Assembly (NCBI GenBank): GCA_016793325.1
Contig: JAEUKI010000073.1
Coordinates: 1-52,693, forward strand
Source: Myxococcales bacterium
Lineage (GTDB): Bacteria > Myxococcota_A > Polyangia > Polyangiales > Ga0077539
Length of the DNA stretch: 52,693 nucleotides
Direction: 5' to 3'
Shown here: positions 17,695 through 24,597 of the stretch, one piece after another
Layout: each line of letters opens with the position of its first letter
Position numbering within the stretch: position 1 is the first letter of the stretch
Program-made: the position numbers and the translations under genes
The notes under the pieces: model-generated
Seen by the model: the letters and a program-made list of their open reading frames with translations, nothing else
Database searches by the model: none
What the model was told of the DNA's origin: nothing

Positions 17695-18156
17695 ATGGTG
17701 ACGAAGATCATTCGGCGAGCGGCGATCGGATTGACCCTCGCGGCGTGCGTGTTCGCGACGAGCGGGTGCGAGCTCATCGTGCGATTCGACGAGTCGCGCT
17801 TGCAGGACGTTCCGCCGGTCGATTCGCGGACGGATGTGGCGTCGGACACGACGAGCTCCGAAGGCGGAACGGACGCAGAAGACGTCACGAACGACGCGGT
17901 CGCGCAGGAAGCGGGCGACGCGGGCAACGACGCGGACGCTGGCGACAGCGGCGTCGCGCCGGCCGACACGGGCGTAGACACAGGCGTCGACAGCGGCGTG
18001 GCCCCTGCGGACACGGGCGTCGATACGGGTGTTGATACGGGTGTCGATACCGGCGTCGATACCGGCGTCGATACGGGCGTGGACACCGGGGTGGACACAG
18101 GCGTGGACACGGGCGTCGACAGCGGGTCGATGACCGATGCGTCTGGCGACGACTGA
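17695..18156 (+). CDS. Small lipoprotein with DTGV tandem repeats
   Basis: 153 residues from the ATG at 17695, preferred because AAGGA (17684-17688) sits six nt upstream. ATGs at 17665 and 17677 are also in frame; 17665 overlaps the previous stop. The signal ends in FATSGC, then ELIVRFDESRLQ. The C-terminal half is low complexity: acidic Asp/Ala text, then GVAPADTGVDTGVDSGVAPA and nine consecutive DTGV tetrapeptides closed by DSGS. This is a surface-exposed spacer type of sequence; no enzymatic domain. The gene probably belongs with the upstream TPR protein. Confidence 0.8.
   Translation: MVTKIIRRAAIGLTLAACVFATSGCELIVRFDESRLQDVPPVDSRTDVASDTTSSEGGTDAEDVTNDAVAQEAGDAGNDADAGDSGVAPADTGVDTGVDSGVAPADTGVDTGVDTGVDTGVDTGVDTGVDTGVDTGVDTGVDSGSMTDASGDD
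18010..18129 (+). repeat. 12-bp tandem repeat array (codes DTGV)
   Basis: Ten consecutive 12-bp units inside the lipoprotein gene: nine of the form GAYACNGGNGTN and a last variant GACAGCGGGTCG. Units differ mostly at third positions, so the array is kept at the protein level. Because the period is a multiple of three, gain or loss of units would change length without a frameshift. A related short run lies just upstream from about 17956. Confidence 0.9.
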
Positions 18157-18177
18157 CAGCGAACGAGCGAGAGTGAG

Positions 18178-19452
18178 ATGACCGAGATCGAAGCAGTACG
18201 TGCGCGCGAAGTCCTCGATTCGCGCGGAAATCCCACGGTCGAAGTGGAAGTCACGCTCGCCGGCGGCGGGACGGGGCGCGCGGCAGTTCCCTCTGGGGCG
18301 AGCACGGGCGAGCACGAAGCGCTCGAGCTGCGCGACGGCGGAAAGCGCTACCTCGGCAAGGGCGTGCAGAAGGCGGTCGAGCACGTCAACTCGACGCTCT
18401 CGCGCGTCGTGCAAGACGCCGACGCGCTCGATCAGTACGAGGTCGATCGCCTCATGCTCGAGGCCGACGGCACCGCCAACAAGGGAAAGCTCGGCGCAAA
18501 CGCGATCCTCGCCGTCTCGATGGCGACCGCGCGCGCCGCAGCAGACGCGCTCGCGTTGCCGCTGTGGCGCTACCTCGGCGGCGCCAACGCGCGCGTCCTG
18601 CCCGTGCCGCTGATGAACATCTTGAATGGTGGTGCGCACGCGGACAACGGCCTCGAGGTGCAAGAGTTCATGGTGGCGCCCGTGGGCGCGCCGACCTTCG
18701 CCGAGGCGCTGCGCGCGGGCGTCGAGGTGTTTCACCAGCTGAAATCACAGCTGAAAAAAGAGGGCCTCACGACGGCGGTCGGCGACGAGGGCGGCTTTGC
18801 TCCGAAGCTCGGGACCAACGAAGAGGCGATTCAGCGCATCATCAAGGCGATCGAGGCCGCGGGTTATGCGCCGGGCAAGGACCTCTCCCTCGCGCTCGAC
18901 GTCGCCGCGAGCGAGCTCTACGACAAGGCCAACGGGACGTACCGTTGGGATCGCGGTCTGAAATCGCGGGAGGAGCTCGTCGAGCTCTACGCGACGCTCA
19001 CGTCGAAGTACCCGTTGATCTCGATCGAAGACGGCTTCGCCGAGGACGACTGGGACGGTTGGAAGGCGCACACCAAGCGCACGGGCGGAGCGTGCCAGCT
19101 CGTCGGTGACGACTTGTTCGTGACGAACATCTCGCGCTTGCAGCGCGGGATCGACGACGGCGTGGCCAACGCGATCCTCATCAAGCTGAATCAGATCGGC
19201 ACCGTGAGCGAGACGCTCGACGCGATCGCGCTCGGCGGACGGCACGGCTATCGATCGATCATCTCGCATCGATCGGGGGAGACCGAGGACACGTTCATCG
19301 CCGACCTCGCCGTCGCGACGAACGCGGGAATGATCAAGACGGGCAGCGCGAGCCGCTCGGACCGCGTCGCGAAGTACAACCAGCTGCTTCGCATCGAGCA
19401 AGAGCTCGGCAACGGCGCGCGCTACCTCGGGCGCAAGGCGTTTACGCGTTGA
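18178..19452 (+). CDS. eno: Enolase
   Basis: 424 residues, standard length, from the ATG at 18178. It interconverts 2-phosphoglycerate and phosphoenolpyruvate in glycolysis. Recognisable elements are AREVLDSRGNPTVEVEV at the N-terminus, SGASTGEHEALELRDG, the loop GDEGGFAPKL, the metal-binding SIEDGFAEDDWDGW, GDDLFVTN, and the signature ILIKLNQIGTVSET followed by SHRSGETED. It follows the DTGV lipoprotein by 21 nt and its stop overlaps the TTG of the next gene, so it sits in the middle of a plus-strand run. It is not accompanied by pyrG, its frequent neighbour elsewhere. Confidence 0.98.
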   Translation: MTEIEAVRAREVLDSRGNPTVEVEVTLAGGGTGRAAVPSGASTGEHEALELRDGGKRYLGKGVQKAVEHVNSTLSRVVQDADALDQYEVDRLMLEADGTANKGKLGANAILAVSMATARAAADALALPLWRYLGGANARVLPVPLMNILNGGAHADNGLEVQEFMVAPVGAPTFAEALRAGVEVFHQLKSQLKKEGLTTAVGDEGGFAPKLGTNEEAIQRIIKAIEAAGYAPGKDLSLALDVAASELYDKANGTYRWDRGLKSREELVELYATLTSKYPLISIEDGFAEDDWDGWKAHTKRTGGACQLVGDDLFVTNISRLQRGIDDGVANAILIKLNQIGTVSETLDAIALGGRHGYRSIISHRSGETEDTFIADLAVATNAGMIKTGSASRSDRVAKYNQLLRIEQELGNGARYLGRKAFTR

Positions 19453-20438
19453 CCGATCGCGCGAGCGCCGCGCACGGCGCTGGCGAAAAAGGGGGCTCGT
19501 ACAGCAAGGTCGTCGCGGTCTTGCTCGCGGTGCAGTTCGCCTTCGCGAGCTGGGCGATCGTCGGAAAGGTCACGCTCGGCGTGGTTCCTCCGCTCGCGCT
19601 GACGACGCTGCGTCTCGTCGGAGGCGCGGTCGCGTTCGGCGCGCTCTCGCTCGCGAGCGGAAGGTCGATCGTCGCGCCGCGCGGCGAGCGCCTGGAGGTC
19701 GTTCGACTCGCGCTCGCGGGCCTCGTGATCAATCAGCTCTGCTTCACGTGGGGCCTCGCGCGAACGAGCGCGATCGAGACGACGCTGCTCGTCGCGACGA
19801 TCCCAGTGTTCTCTGCGCTCTTCGCCGTGCTCACGGGCGCCGAGCGCGCGTCACGCGCGATCGCCCTGGGAATCTGCTGCGCGATGGCCGGTGTCGTCCT
19901 CGTCGCGCGCCCGTGGCGGTCGTCGAACGCGCAGCCGCACCTCGTCGGTGATCTGCTCGTGCTCGCCAACAGCGCTTCGTACGCGATGTACCTCGTGCGC
20001 GGGCGAGCGATGTTCGCGCGGCACGGAGCGTTCGCCGTGCTCGGGTGGATCTTTCCCGTCGCCGCGCTGTGCGTGTTGCCGCTCGGGCTGCCCGAGCTCG
20101 CGCGCACCGCGGGCTCGTACTCGGCGCAGACGTGGGTCGCGATCACGTACGTCGTGCTCGGTCCGACCGTGTTCGCCTACGCGGGAAACGCCTACGCGCT
20201 CGCGCGCGCGCCGAGCTCGCTCGTGGCGGCGTTCATCTATGTGCAGCCCGCGCTGGCGGTGATCATGGCGGTCGCGTTCGGCGACGCGCTCGCGCGGTGG
20301 CTCTCGGTGCCGCCTCCGCGCGAGAAGCTCGAGCTCGTGACGGTGGGCGGGCTCGTCGCGATCCTCGCGGGCGTGTGGATCGCGACGCGACGCGAAGCTC
20401 CGTCGGCGACACCCCCAGCCGACGGCGCGAAAGCGTAG
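19449..20438 (+). CDS. EamA/DMT-family transporter
   Basis: 329 residues from a TTG at 19449 that overlaps the enolase stop (TTGA), implying translational coupling. Ten hydrophobic helices form two EamA repeats: the first begins VVAVLLAVQFAFASWAIVGKV, the second around LVLANSASYAMYLVRGRAMF. Conserved small features of the family, such as PPLALTTLRLVGGAV and YVQPALAVIMAV, are present. Such proteins usually export amino acids, purines or other metabolites; the substrate cannot be told. The C-terminal tail is short and polar. Confidence 0.9.
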   Translation: MTDRASAAHGAGEKGGSYSKVVAVLLAVQFAFASWAIVGKVTLGVVPPLALTTLRLVGGAVAFGALSLASGRSIVAPRGERLEVVRLALAGLVINQLCFTWGLARTSAIETTLLVATIPVFSALFAVLTGAERASRAIALGICCAMAGVVLVARPWRSSNAQPHLVGDLLVLANSASYAMYLVRGRAMFARHGAFAVLGWIFPVAALCVLPLGLPELARTAGSYSAQTWVAITYVVLGPTVFAYAGNAYALARAPSSLVAAFIYVQPALAVIMAVAFGDALARWLSVPPPREKLELVTVGGLVAILAGVWIATRREAPSATPPADGAKA

Positions 20439-20504
20439 CGCGAAGTCGGCTCGTTCGTCAGCGAAGTTCTTGCGAGCAAATATCCACGAAAATCAACGGA
20501 TTTG

Positions 20505-20530
20505 CTTCGACTTCACCGCTGACGTCGAAG
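20505..20530. other. Stem-loop between transporter gene and hpf
   Basis: CTTCGAC (20505-20511) pairs with GTCGAAG (20524-20530) around a 12-nt loop. Shortly after it, GGTGTCGAC occurs twice, separated by GA (20553-20572). There is no T-run, so an intrinsic terminator is not supported. It may be a processing or regulatory hairpin in the 219-nt gap before hpf, or chance. Confidence 0.3.
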
Positions 20531-20657
20531 CGGGCGATGCGTTACGCTCCACGGTGTCGACGAGGTGTCGACCCGGCGTCCCACCAGCAACGTCGCGCTG
20601 ACGCGAAGTACGAAACAGGGCCGCCGCGAGACCACTCCAATCGGAGGAGGCACGAGC

Positions 20658-21008
20658 ATGGGAGTTTCGATCACGTTCCGCCACATGGACTCGAGCGACG
20701 CGCTGAAGGCGTATGCGCGCGAGAAGATCGAACGAACTCAAAAGTATCTGCGCGCGCCGCTGGACGCGCAGTTCACGCTCTCGCAAGAGCGCCACCAGTT
20801 CGTCGCAGAGGTGCACCTCTCGTCGGGCGGACGTCAGTACCACGCCCGTCACGAGAGCGAAGACATGTACAAGTCGATCGACCTCGTCGCCGACAAGGTG
20901 CAGCACCAGATCTCCAAGGCGCACGACACCGCGACGCGCAACGCGAAGGGAGGGCACAGCACCGCCGAAGTCGCACTCGAGGCGCAAGCCGACCAAGACG
21001 AGGCGTAG
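20658..21008 (+). CDS. hpf: Ribosome hibernation promoting factor, short form
   Basis: 116 residues from the ATG at 20658, fixed by a strong GGAGGAGG at 20643-20650, 7 nt upstream. It matches the HPF/RaiA (YfiA) family fold: SITFRHMDSSDALKAYAREKIERTQKYL, then FVAEVHLSSGGRQYHARHESEDMYKSIDLVADKVQHQISKAH. The protein binds the 30S subunit and inactivates ribosomes in stationary phase. It lacks the C-terminal dimerisation domain of the long form. It is followed 58 nt later by ptsN, the pairing usually found downstream of rpoN; rpoN itself is elsewhere in this window. Confidence 0.93.
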   Translation: MGVSITFRHMDSSDALKAYAREKIERTQKYLRAPLDAQFTLSQERHQFVAEVHLSSGGRQYHARHESEDMYKSIDLVADKVQHQISKAHDTATRNAKGGHSTAEVALEAQADQDEA

Positions 21009-21066
21009 TCGCAATCCGCCGGACGCTCTAGACATCGTACGGCTGTTGGGGGTAATTCGCCGCGCG

Positions 21067-21534
21067 ATGCGGCTTATCGAGTTGGTCGCCGCGGACCGGA
21101 TCGACACCGGTCTTCGCGCGACAGACAAGCACTCGGTCCTCGAGGTGCTGGGCAGACTGCTCGGCCGCGGTACGCCTGCGATTTCGCCGGCGGCGATCAC
21201 CAAGGTGCTCGAGGATCGCGAGGTGCTCGCGAGCACGGGCGTGGGCGACGAGGTGGCGATTCCGCACGGGCGGATGGGCGGGATCGACCGCGTCGTCGCG
21301 GCGCTCGCGTTCAGCGACGAGGGAGTCGATTTCGACGCGATCGATCGTCAGCCCGTTCGAATCTTCGTCGCCATTCTCGCGCCCGAGAAGGACACCACGG
21401 GGCACCTCAAAGCGCTCGCGCGGTTTTCTCGAATCCTCCGCGACGCGCGCGTTCGCGCGCAGCTTCTGGCCGAGCGAGACCCCGCGAGGGTCCTCGCGAT
21501 CCTCGAGAGCGAAGCGGCGGCCTCGGGCTGCTGA
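21067..21534 (+). CDS. ptsN: Nitrogen PTS enzyme IIA (IIA-Ntr)
   Basis: 155 residues from the ATG at 21067. It is a phosphocarrier of the regulatory nitrogen phosphotransferase system, linking nitrogen/carbon status to potassium and stress responses. The family pattern is clear: LLGRGTPAISPAAITKVLEDREVLASTGVGDEVAIPHGRM with the phosphorylated His-67, then VDFDAIDRQPVRIFVAILAPE and the C-terminal LKALARFSRILRD helix. It sits directly after hpf. No HPr or EI gene is nearby. Confidence 0.95.
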   Translation: MRLIELVAADRIDTGLRATDKHSVLEVLGRLLGRGTPAISPAAITKVLEDREVLASTGVGDEVAIPHGRMGGIDRVVAALAFSDEGVDFDAIDRQPVRIFVAILAPEKDTTGHLKALARFSRILRDARVRAQLLAERDPARVLAILESEAAASGC

Positions 21535-21598
21535 TCGCGCGCTCGCGCTGTGCGCAACGTCACTTGCGTGGCAGACTGCGCATCGTCCGAGGTCGACG

Positions 21599-22876
21599 AT
21601 GAAGCGAAACACGCTGACTGGTTGGGGATCGTGCGGGGCCTTCCTCGTGTTTGCTGGGTGCGCGAGCACGCTCTCTGCGAGTGAGCCGCGCTCGCTTGCT
21701 CCGACGAGCGCGTCGGCGGTCGCTCGCGTCGTGATCGATCGCGGCGCGGGCGCAGCGCCGCTCACGGTCGAAGCGCGCGCGCACGCCGCGCACGTCGGCG
21801 ATGGGCAGGTGCTCAGCGAGTCGGTCGCGCGCGTGATCCTCGCGCCCCATGGTCGTTGGGAGACGACGTCGCTCGGTGAAGTGTGGTTTCCCGAGGTCGC
21901 GCAACGAGAGACGTTCGAGCCCTTCGTGACGCACGGGCAGTGGTCGGACGCGCCCGCGGGACCGAAGTGGCAGAGCGTGTTTTCGTGGGGCGTTGTCGCG
22001 TTTCACTACGGGCGGTGGCTTCGCGTCGGCGCCGAGTGGGCGTGGCAGTTCGACGCTGCGTATCGTGCGGCGCCGGTGCGCTGGCGCGTCGCGGGCCGCT
22101 ACGTCGGATGGAGCGTGGAGGGCGACGAGCGTTGGTGCTGGCTCTCGTTCGATGGGCTCTTCGCGCCGTCACCGTCGACGCGCGCGGTGCGAGGACGCGC
22201 CGCGGCGCCGCTCGCGGCCGCGAGCGTGGATCACGGCTTCTCTGTTGGTTGGACCGCGGACCTTCGCGGCCGACCCCCGACGGGAAATCCCTCGACCACT
22301 GGCGCCGCTGAGTCCGACGCGCAGAGCACGGTCGAGCCGGTGACGGTCGCGCGCGATCGCTGGGCCACCGTTGTGATTCGCGACGATTCGGCGCTCGATC
22401 GCTTCGACGAGGTCCGGGCGTTCGAGACCCCACCGAGCTCGACGAGCGCGCCGATCGCTGTGCCCAGCGTCGTCGCGAGCGTCACGCCCGCGATCGCGCG
22501 AAGGGACCCTGCGGCGACGAACCTCCGTCCCGCCGCGCGAACGGGTCTCTGGAGCGATCAAGAGCGCGCCCGTCCGACGATCGTCGCGAACATCGCTCCG
22601 CGGTTCGAGCCCTTCGTGCGACCGACGTCCGTGCGCGTCGAGCCTGTGTTGCAGCCGATGACCGCGCCGCAGCCCACGATCGAAGCCGCGCCCGAGCGAC
22701 TGCCGCACACGAATTCGAGCACGCCCCCAGTCGCGCCGTACGCGGGTGGCGGCATCGGCGGTGGCGGCCTTCGGCTCGCGCCGCTCGCGACGACGCCCGC
22801 CGTCGCGACGCCGTCCGTCGCCGCGCCGGTCCGCGTGTTGCCCGCTGCGGCGACGACCGTGCGCGCGGTTCGATAG
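21599..22876 (+). CDS. Lipoprotein with DUF6600-like Trp-rich domain
   Basis: 425 residues from the ATG at 21599; lipobox VFAGC with Cys-21. Residues ~85-190 show evenly spaced aromatic motifs (HGRWETTSLGEVWFP, HYGRWLRVGAEWAWQFDAAY, APVRWRVAGRYVGWSVEGDERWCWLSF). These resemble the DUF6600-type domain found in FecR-like envelope proteins of Gram-negative bacteria. The C-terminal half is Pro/Thr/Ala-rich, without recognisable structure except a Gly patch (GGGIGGGG). The family assignment is by motif memory, so moderate. It faces the SPOR gene convergently, with 36 nt between stops. Confidence 0.78.
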   Translation: MKRNTLTGWGSCGAFLVFAGCASTLSASEPRSLAPTSASAVARVVIDRGAGAAPLTVEARAHAAHVGDGQVLSESVARVILAPHGRWETTSLGEVWFPEVAQRETFEPFVTHGQWSDAPAGPKWQSVFSWGVVAFHYGRWLRVGAEWAWQFDAAYRAAPVRWRVAGRYVGWSVEGDERWCWLSFDGLFAPSPSTRAVRGRAAAPLAAASVDHGFSVGWTADLRGRPPTGNPSTTGAAESDAQSTVEPVTVARDRWATVVIRDDSALDRFDEVRAFETPPSSTSAPIAVPSVVASVTPAIARRDPAATNLRPAARTGLWSDQERARPTIVANIAPRFEPFVRPTSVRVEPVLQPMTAPQPTIEAAPERLPHTNSSTPPVAPYAGGGIGGGGLRLAPLATTPAVATPSVAAPVRVLPAAATTVRAVR

Positions 22877-22912
22877 CCCCTCCGAAGCGATTCGAATTCG
22901 TGTGTGCCGCGC

Positions 22913-23737
22913 TCAGTGGCGCGGGCGCTCTTCGTCGCGACGAACGACGAACGTCGGGAGGCGCTCGCGGGCTTCGAAATCCGAGCGGTACCGCGAGACA
23001 TCGCGAACAGAGTTGAAGGGGCCGATGCGGACGCGGTGCCACGTGCCGGTTCCGGTCGTGGCTGCGCCCGACGCGACGAACGCGCGGTGCCCGCGCTCGC
23101 GGAGGCGCTGCGCGAACGTCTGCGCCCCAGCGAGGTTTCGAAACGAGCTCACTTGCAACGAGAACGCTCCGTCCGCGCCGGCTGGCGCGGGTGAGGTGCG
23201 CTCTGCGCCGTGATCGTTGGGCGTCGCGCTCGCGGTGATCGAGCTCGCGACGGGCAGTCGCGCAGGCGCAGGTCCCGTGCGAACGGCGCCCGCGTTGTCG
23301 ACGAGCGCGGCGGCCGGCGCGATCGCGGCGCGCGCGCCGACAGCAGTCGGGATCGCAGCGTTGGGGAGCGCGGCGTTCGCGGTGTTGGTTGTGGTCGCAG
23401 CCGTGCCCTGCGCGCTCGCGGTGTTCGGCGCAGAGGGCGTCGTGCCCGACGCGCCTTCGAGCACGTTGCGTCGCTCGGCGAGCTGCGAGGGATAGGTGAC
23501 CTCGGGCGCGGGTGCGCGAGCGGCCTGCGCGGCGAGCGCGTCGAGTCGCGCGAGGGGATCCTCTCGGCGCGCGGCGCGAGCGTTGTCGTTGTCGCGGCCG
23601 ATGAGCACGCCCGCGGCGAAGAGCACGCACGCTGCGGCCAATCCGCCGACGGCCAACACGACGGTGCGCGCGGGGTCTCGCCCGTCCTCTCGCTCACGGA
23701 TTTGATCGAGATCACGCATCGTTCCCAAATCGCCCAT
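22913..23737 (-). CDS. SPOR-domain membrane protein
   Basis: 274 residues from the ATG at 23737, set by GGAGGT six nt upstream; a longer frame to 23779 lacks support. A short cytoplasmic N-terminus (MGDLGTMRDLDQIRERED) precedes one transmembrane helix (VVLAVGGLAAACVLFAAGVLIG). A long Ala/Thr-rich linker follows, then a C-terminal SPOR domain (FSLQVSSFRNLAGAQTFAQRLRERGHRAFV ... WHRVRIGPFNSVRDVSRYRSDF). SPOR domains bind denuded peptidoglycan at the septum, so a division or cell-envelope role is likely. It follows the small lipoprotein gene by 95 nt. Confidence 0.9.
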   Translation of the reverse strand: MGDLGTMRDLDQIREREDGRDPARTVVLAVGGLAAACVLFAAGVLIGRDNDNARAARREDPLARLDALAAQAARAPAPEVTYPSQLAERRNVLEGASGTTPSAPNTASAQGTAATTTNTANAALPNAAIPTAVGARAAIAPAAALVDNAGAVRTGPAPARLPVASSITASATPNDHGAERTSPAPAGADGAFSLQVSSFRNLAGAQTFAQRLRERGHRAFVASGAATTGTGTWHRVRIGPFNSVRDVSRYRSDFEARERLPTFVVRRDEERPRH

Positions 23738-23832
23738 CACCGACCTCCATCCATTCGCAGGTGTGCTTCGCAGGTACACCGCTGTGGAGCGAGGCAGCCA
23801 GTTTTCGGCGGAGCGGAGGACGCGCAGCGCGC

Positions 23833-24321
23833 TCAGCGAACGCTGAACGTCGTGGAGTTGCTCGCTTCGAAGCGGCCGCCTTCGCCTTCGACGAACTGGC
23901 GCACCGCGATCGTGTCACCGCGCTGCGAGATCGTGACGAGTCCGCCGGGCGCCGGACGCGCGGGCCCCAACCGCACGAAGAACCGCCCGCTGACGTTGGG
24001 AACCCCGCCGTCCCCGCTGCCCGCGTCGCTGTCGGGCGCGCGCGTCGCGAACGTCGACGCCGAGTACGCAACGCCGTTCGCGAGCGGACGCGTGAGGTTC
24101 TCGACGAGCACGAGCGCGCCGGGGTTGGCGAGGCCCTCGATGTCGACGATCACGCCGCCCGCGGGGCATTCGGCGCTTCCATCGCAGTCGGTGAGCGCTT
24201 GCACCTGCGCCATCGGCGGGGGAATCGGAAACGGCCTCGCCAGACAGCTCGCCATCGTCGAGGCGAACGCGAGCGACGCGATCAAGGCCAAGCGGTTGTG
24301 CAGCGTTCGAACGGGGCGCAT
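23833..24321 (-). CDS. Small lipoprotein
   Basis: 162 residues from the ATG at 24321 (MRPVRTLHNRLALIASLAFASTMASC). A start further upstream at MLLREAP is possible but would displace the signal sequence. Lipobox TMASC, then a Pro-rich stretch and a compact beta-type domain of about 120 residues containing one Cys pair (TDCDGSAECPAG). Segments such as GVIVDIEGLANPGALVLVENLTRP and GGLVTISQRGDTIAVRQFVEGEG look like an Ig-like or carboxypeptidase-regulatory-like fold. Function unknown. It is divergent from gyrA across 276 nt. Confidence 0.75.
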   Translation of the reverse strand: MRPVRTLHNRLALIASLAFASTMASCLARPFPIPPPMAQVQALTDCDGSAECPAGGVIVDIEGLANPGALVLVENLTRPLANGVAYSASTFATRAPDSDAGSGDGGVPNVSGRFFVRLGPARPAPGGLVTISQRGDTIAVRQFVEGEGGRFEASNSTTFSVR

Positions 24322-24597
24322 CGACGGGGCTTCTCGGAGCAGCATGCCACGTGCCGCGCGCCGAACGCAGGCAACGAGCGCAGGCAATCGCGTCGGGCCG
24401 CCAACGTCGTTGGCGCTCGTGCGCACTTCGTCGACAGGGACAGATTATGTCCGAGTTCGCGCGCACGCGCGATCATTAATAGTGGCTGCACGAGGGGGCG
24501 CGTGATAGAACCTCGGGTCCGCGTGAGCTGCGAGAATCGCGTGGTTTTCTAGCGACTTACTGGCGAATTGCGCAGCTCCGTGCGAACCGAGGCGACG

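Noticed and set aside
18010..18129. Possible CRISPR-like array
   Set aside because: Units are 12 bp, contiguous without spacers and in a coding frame.
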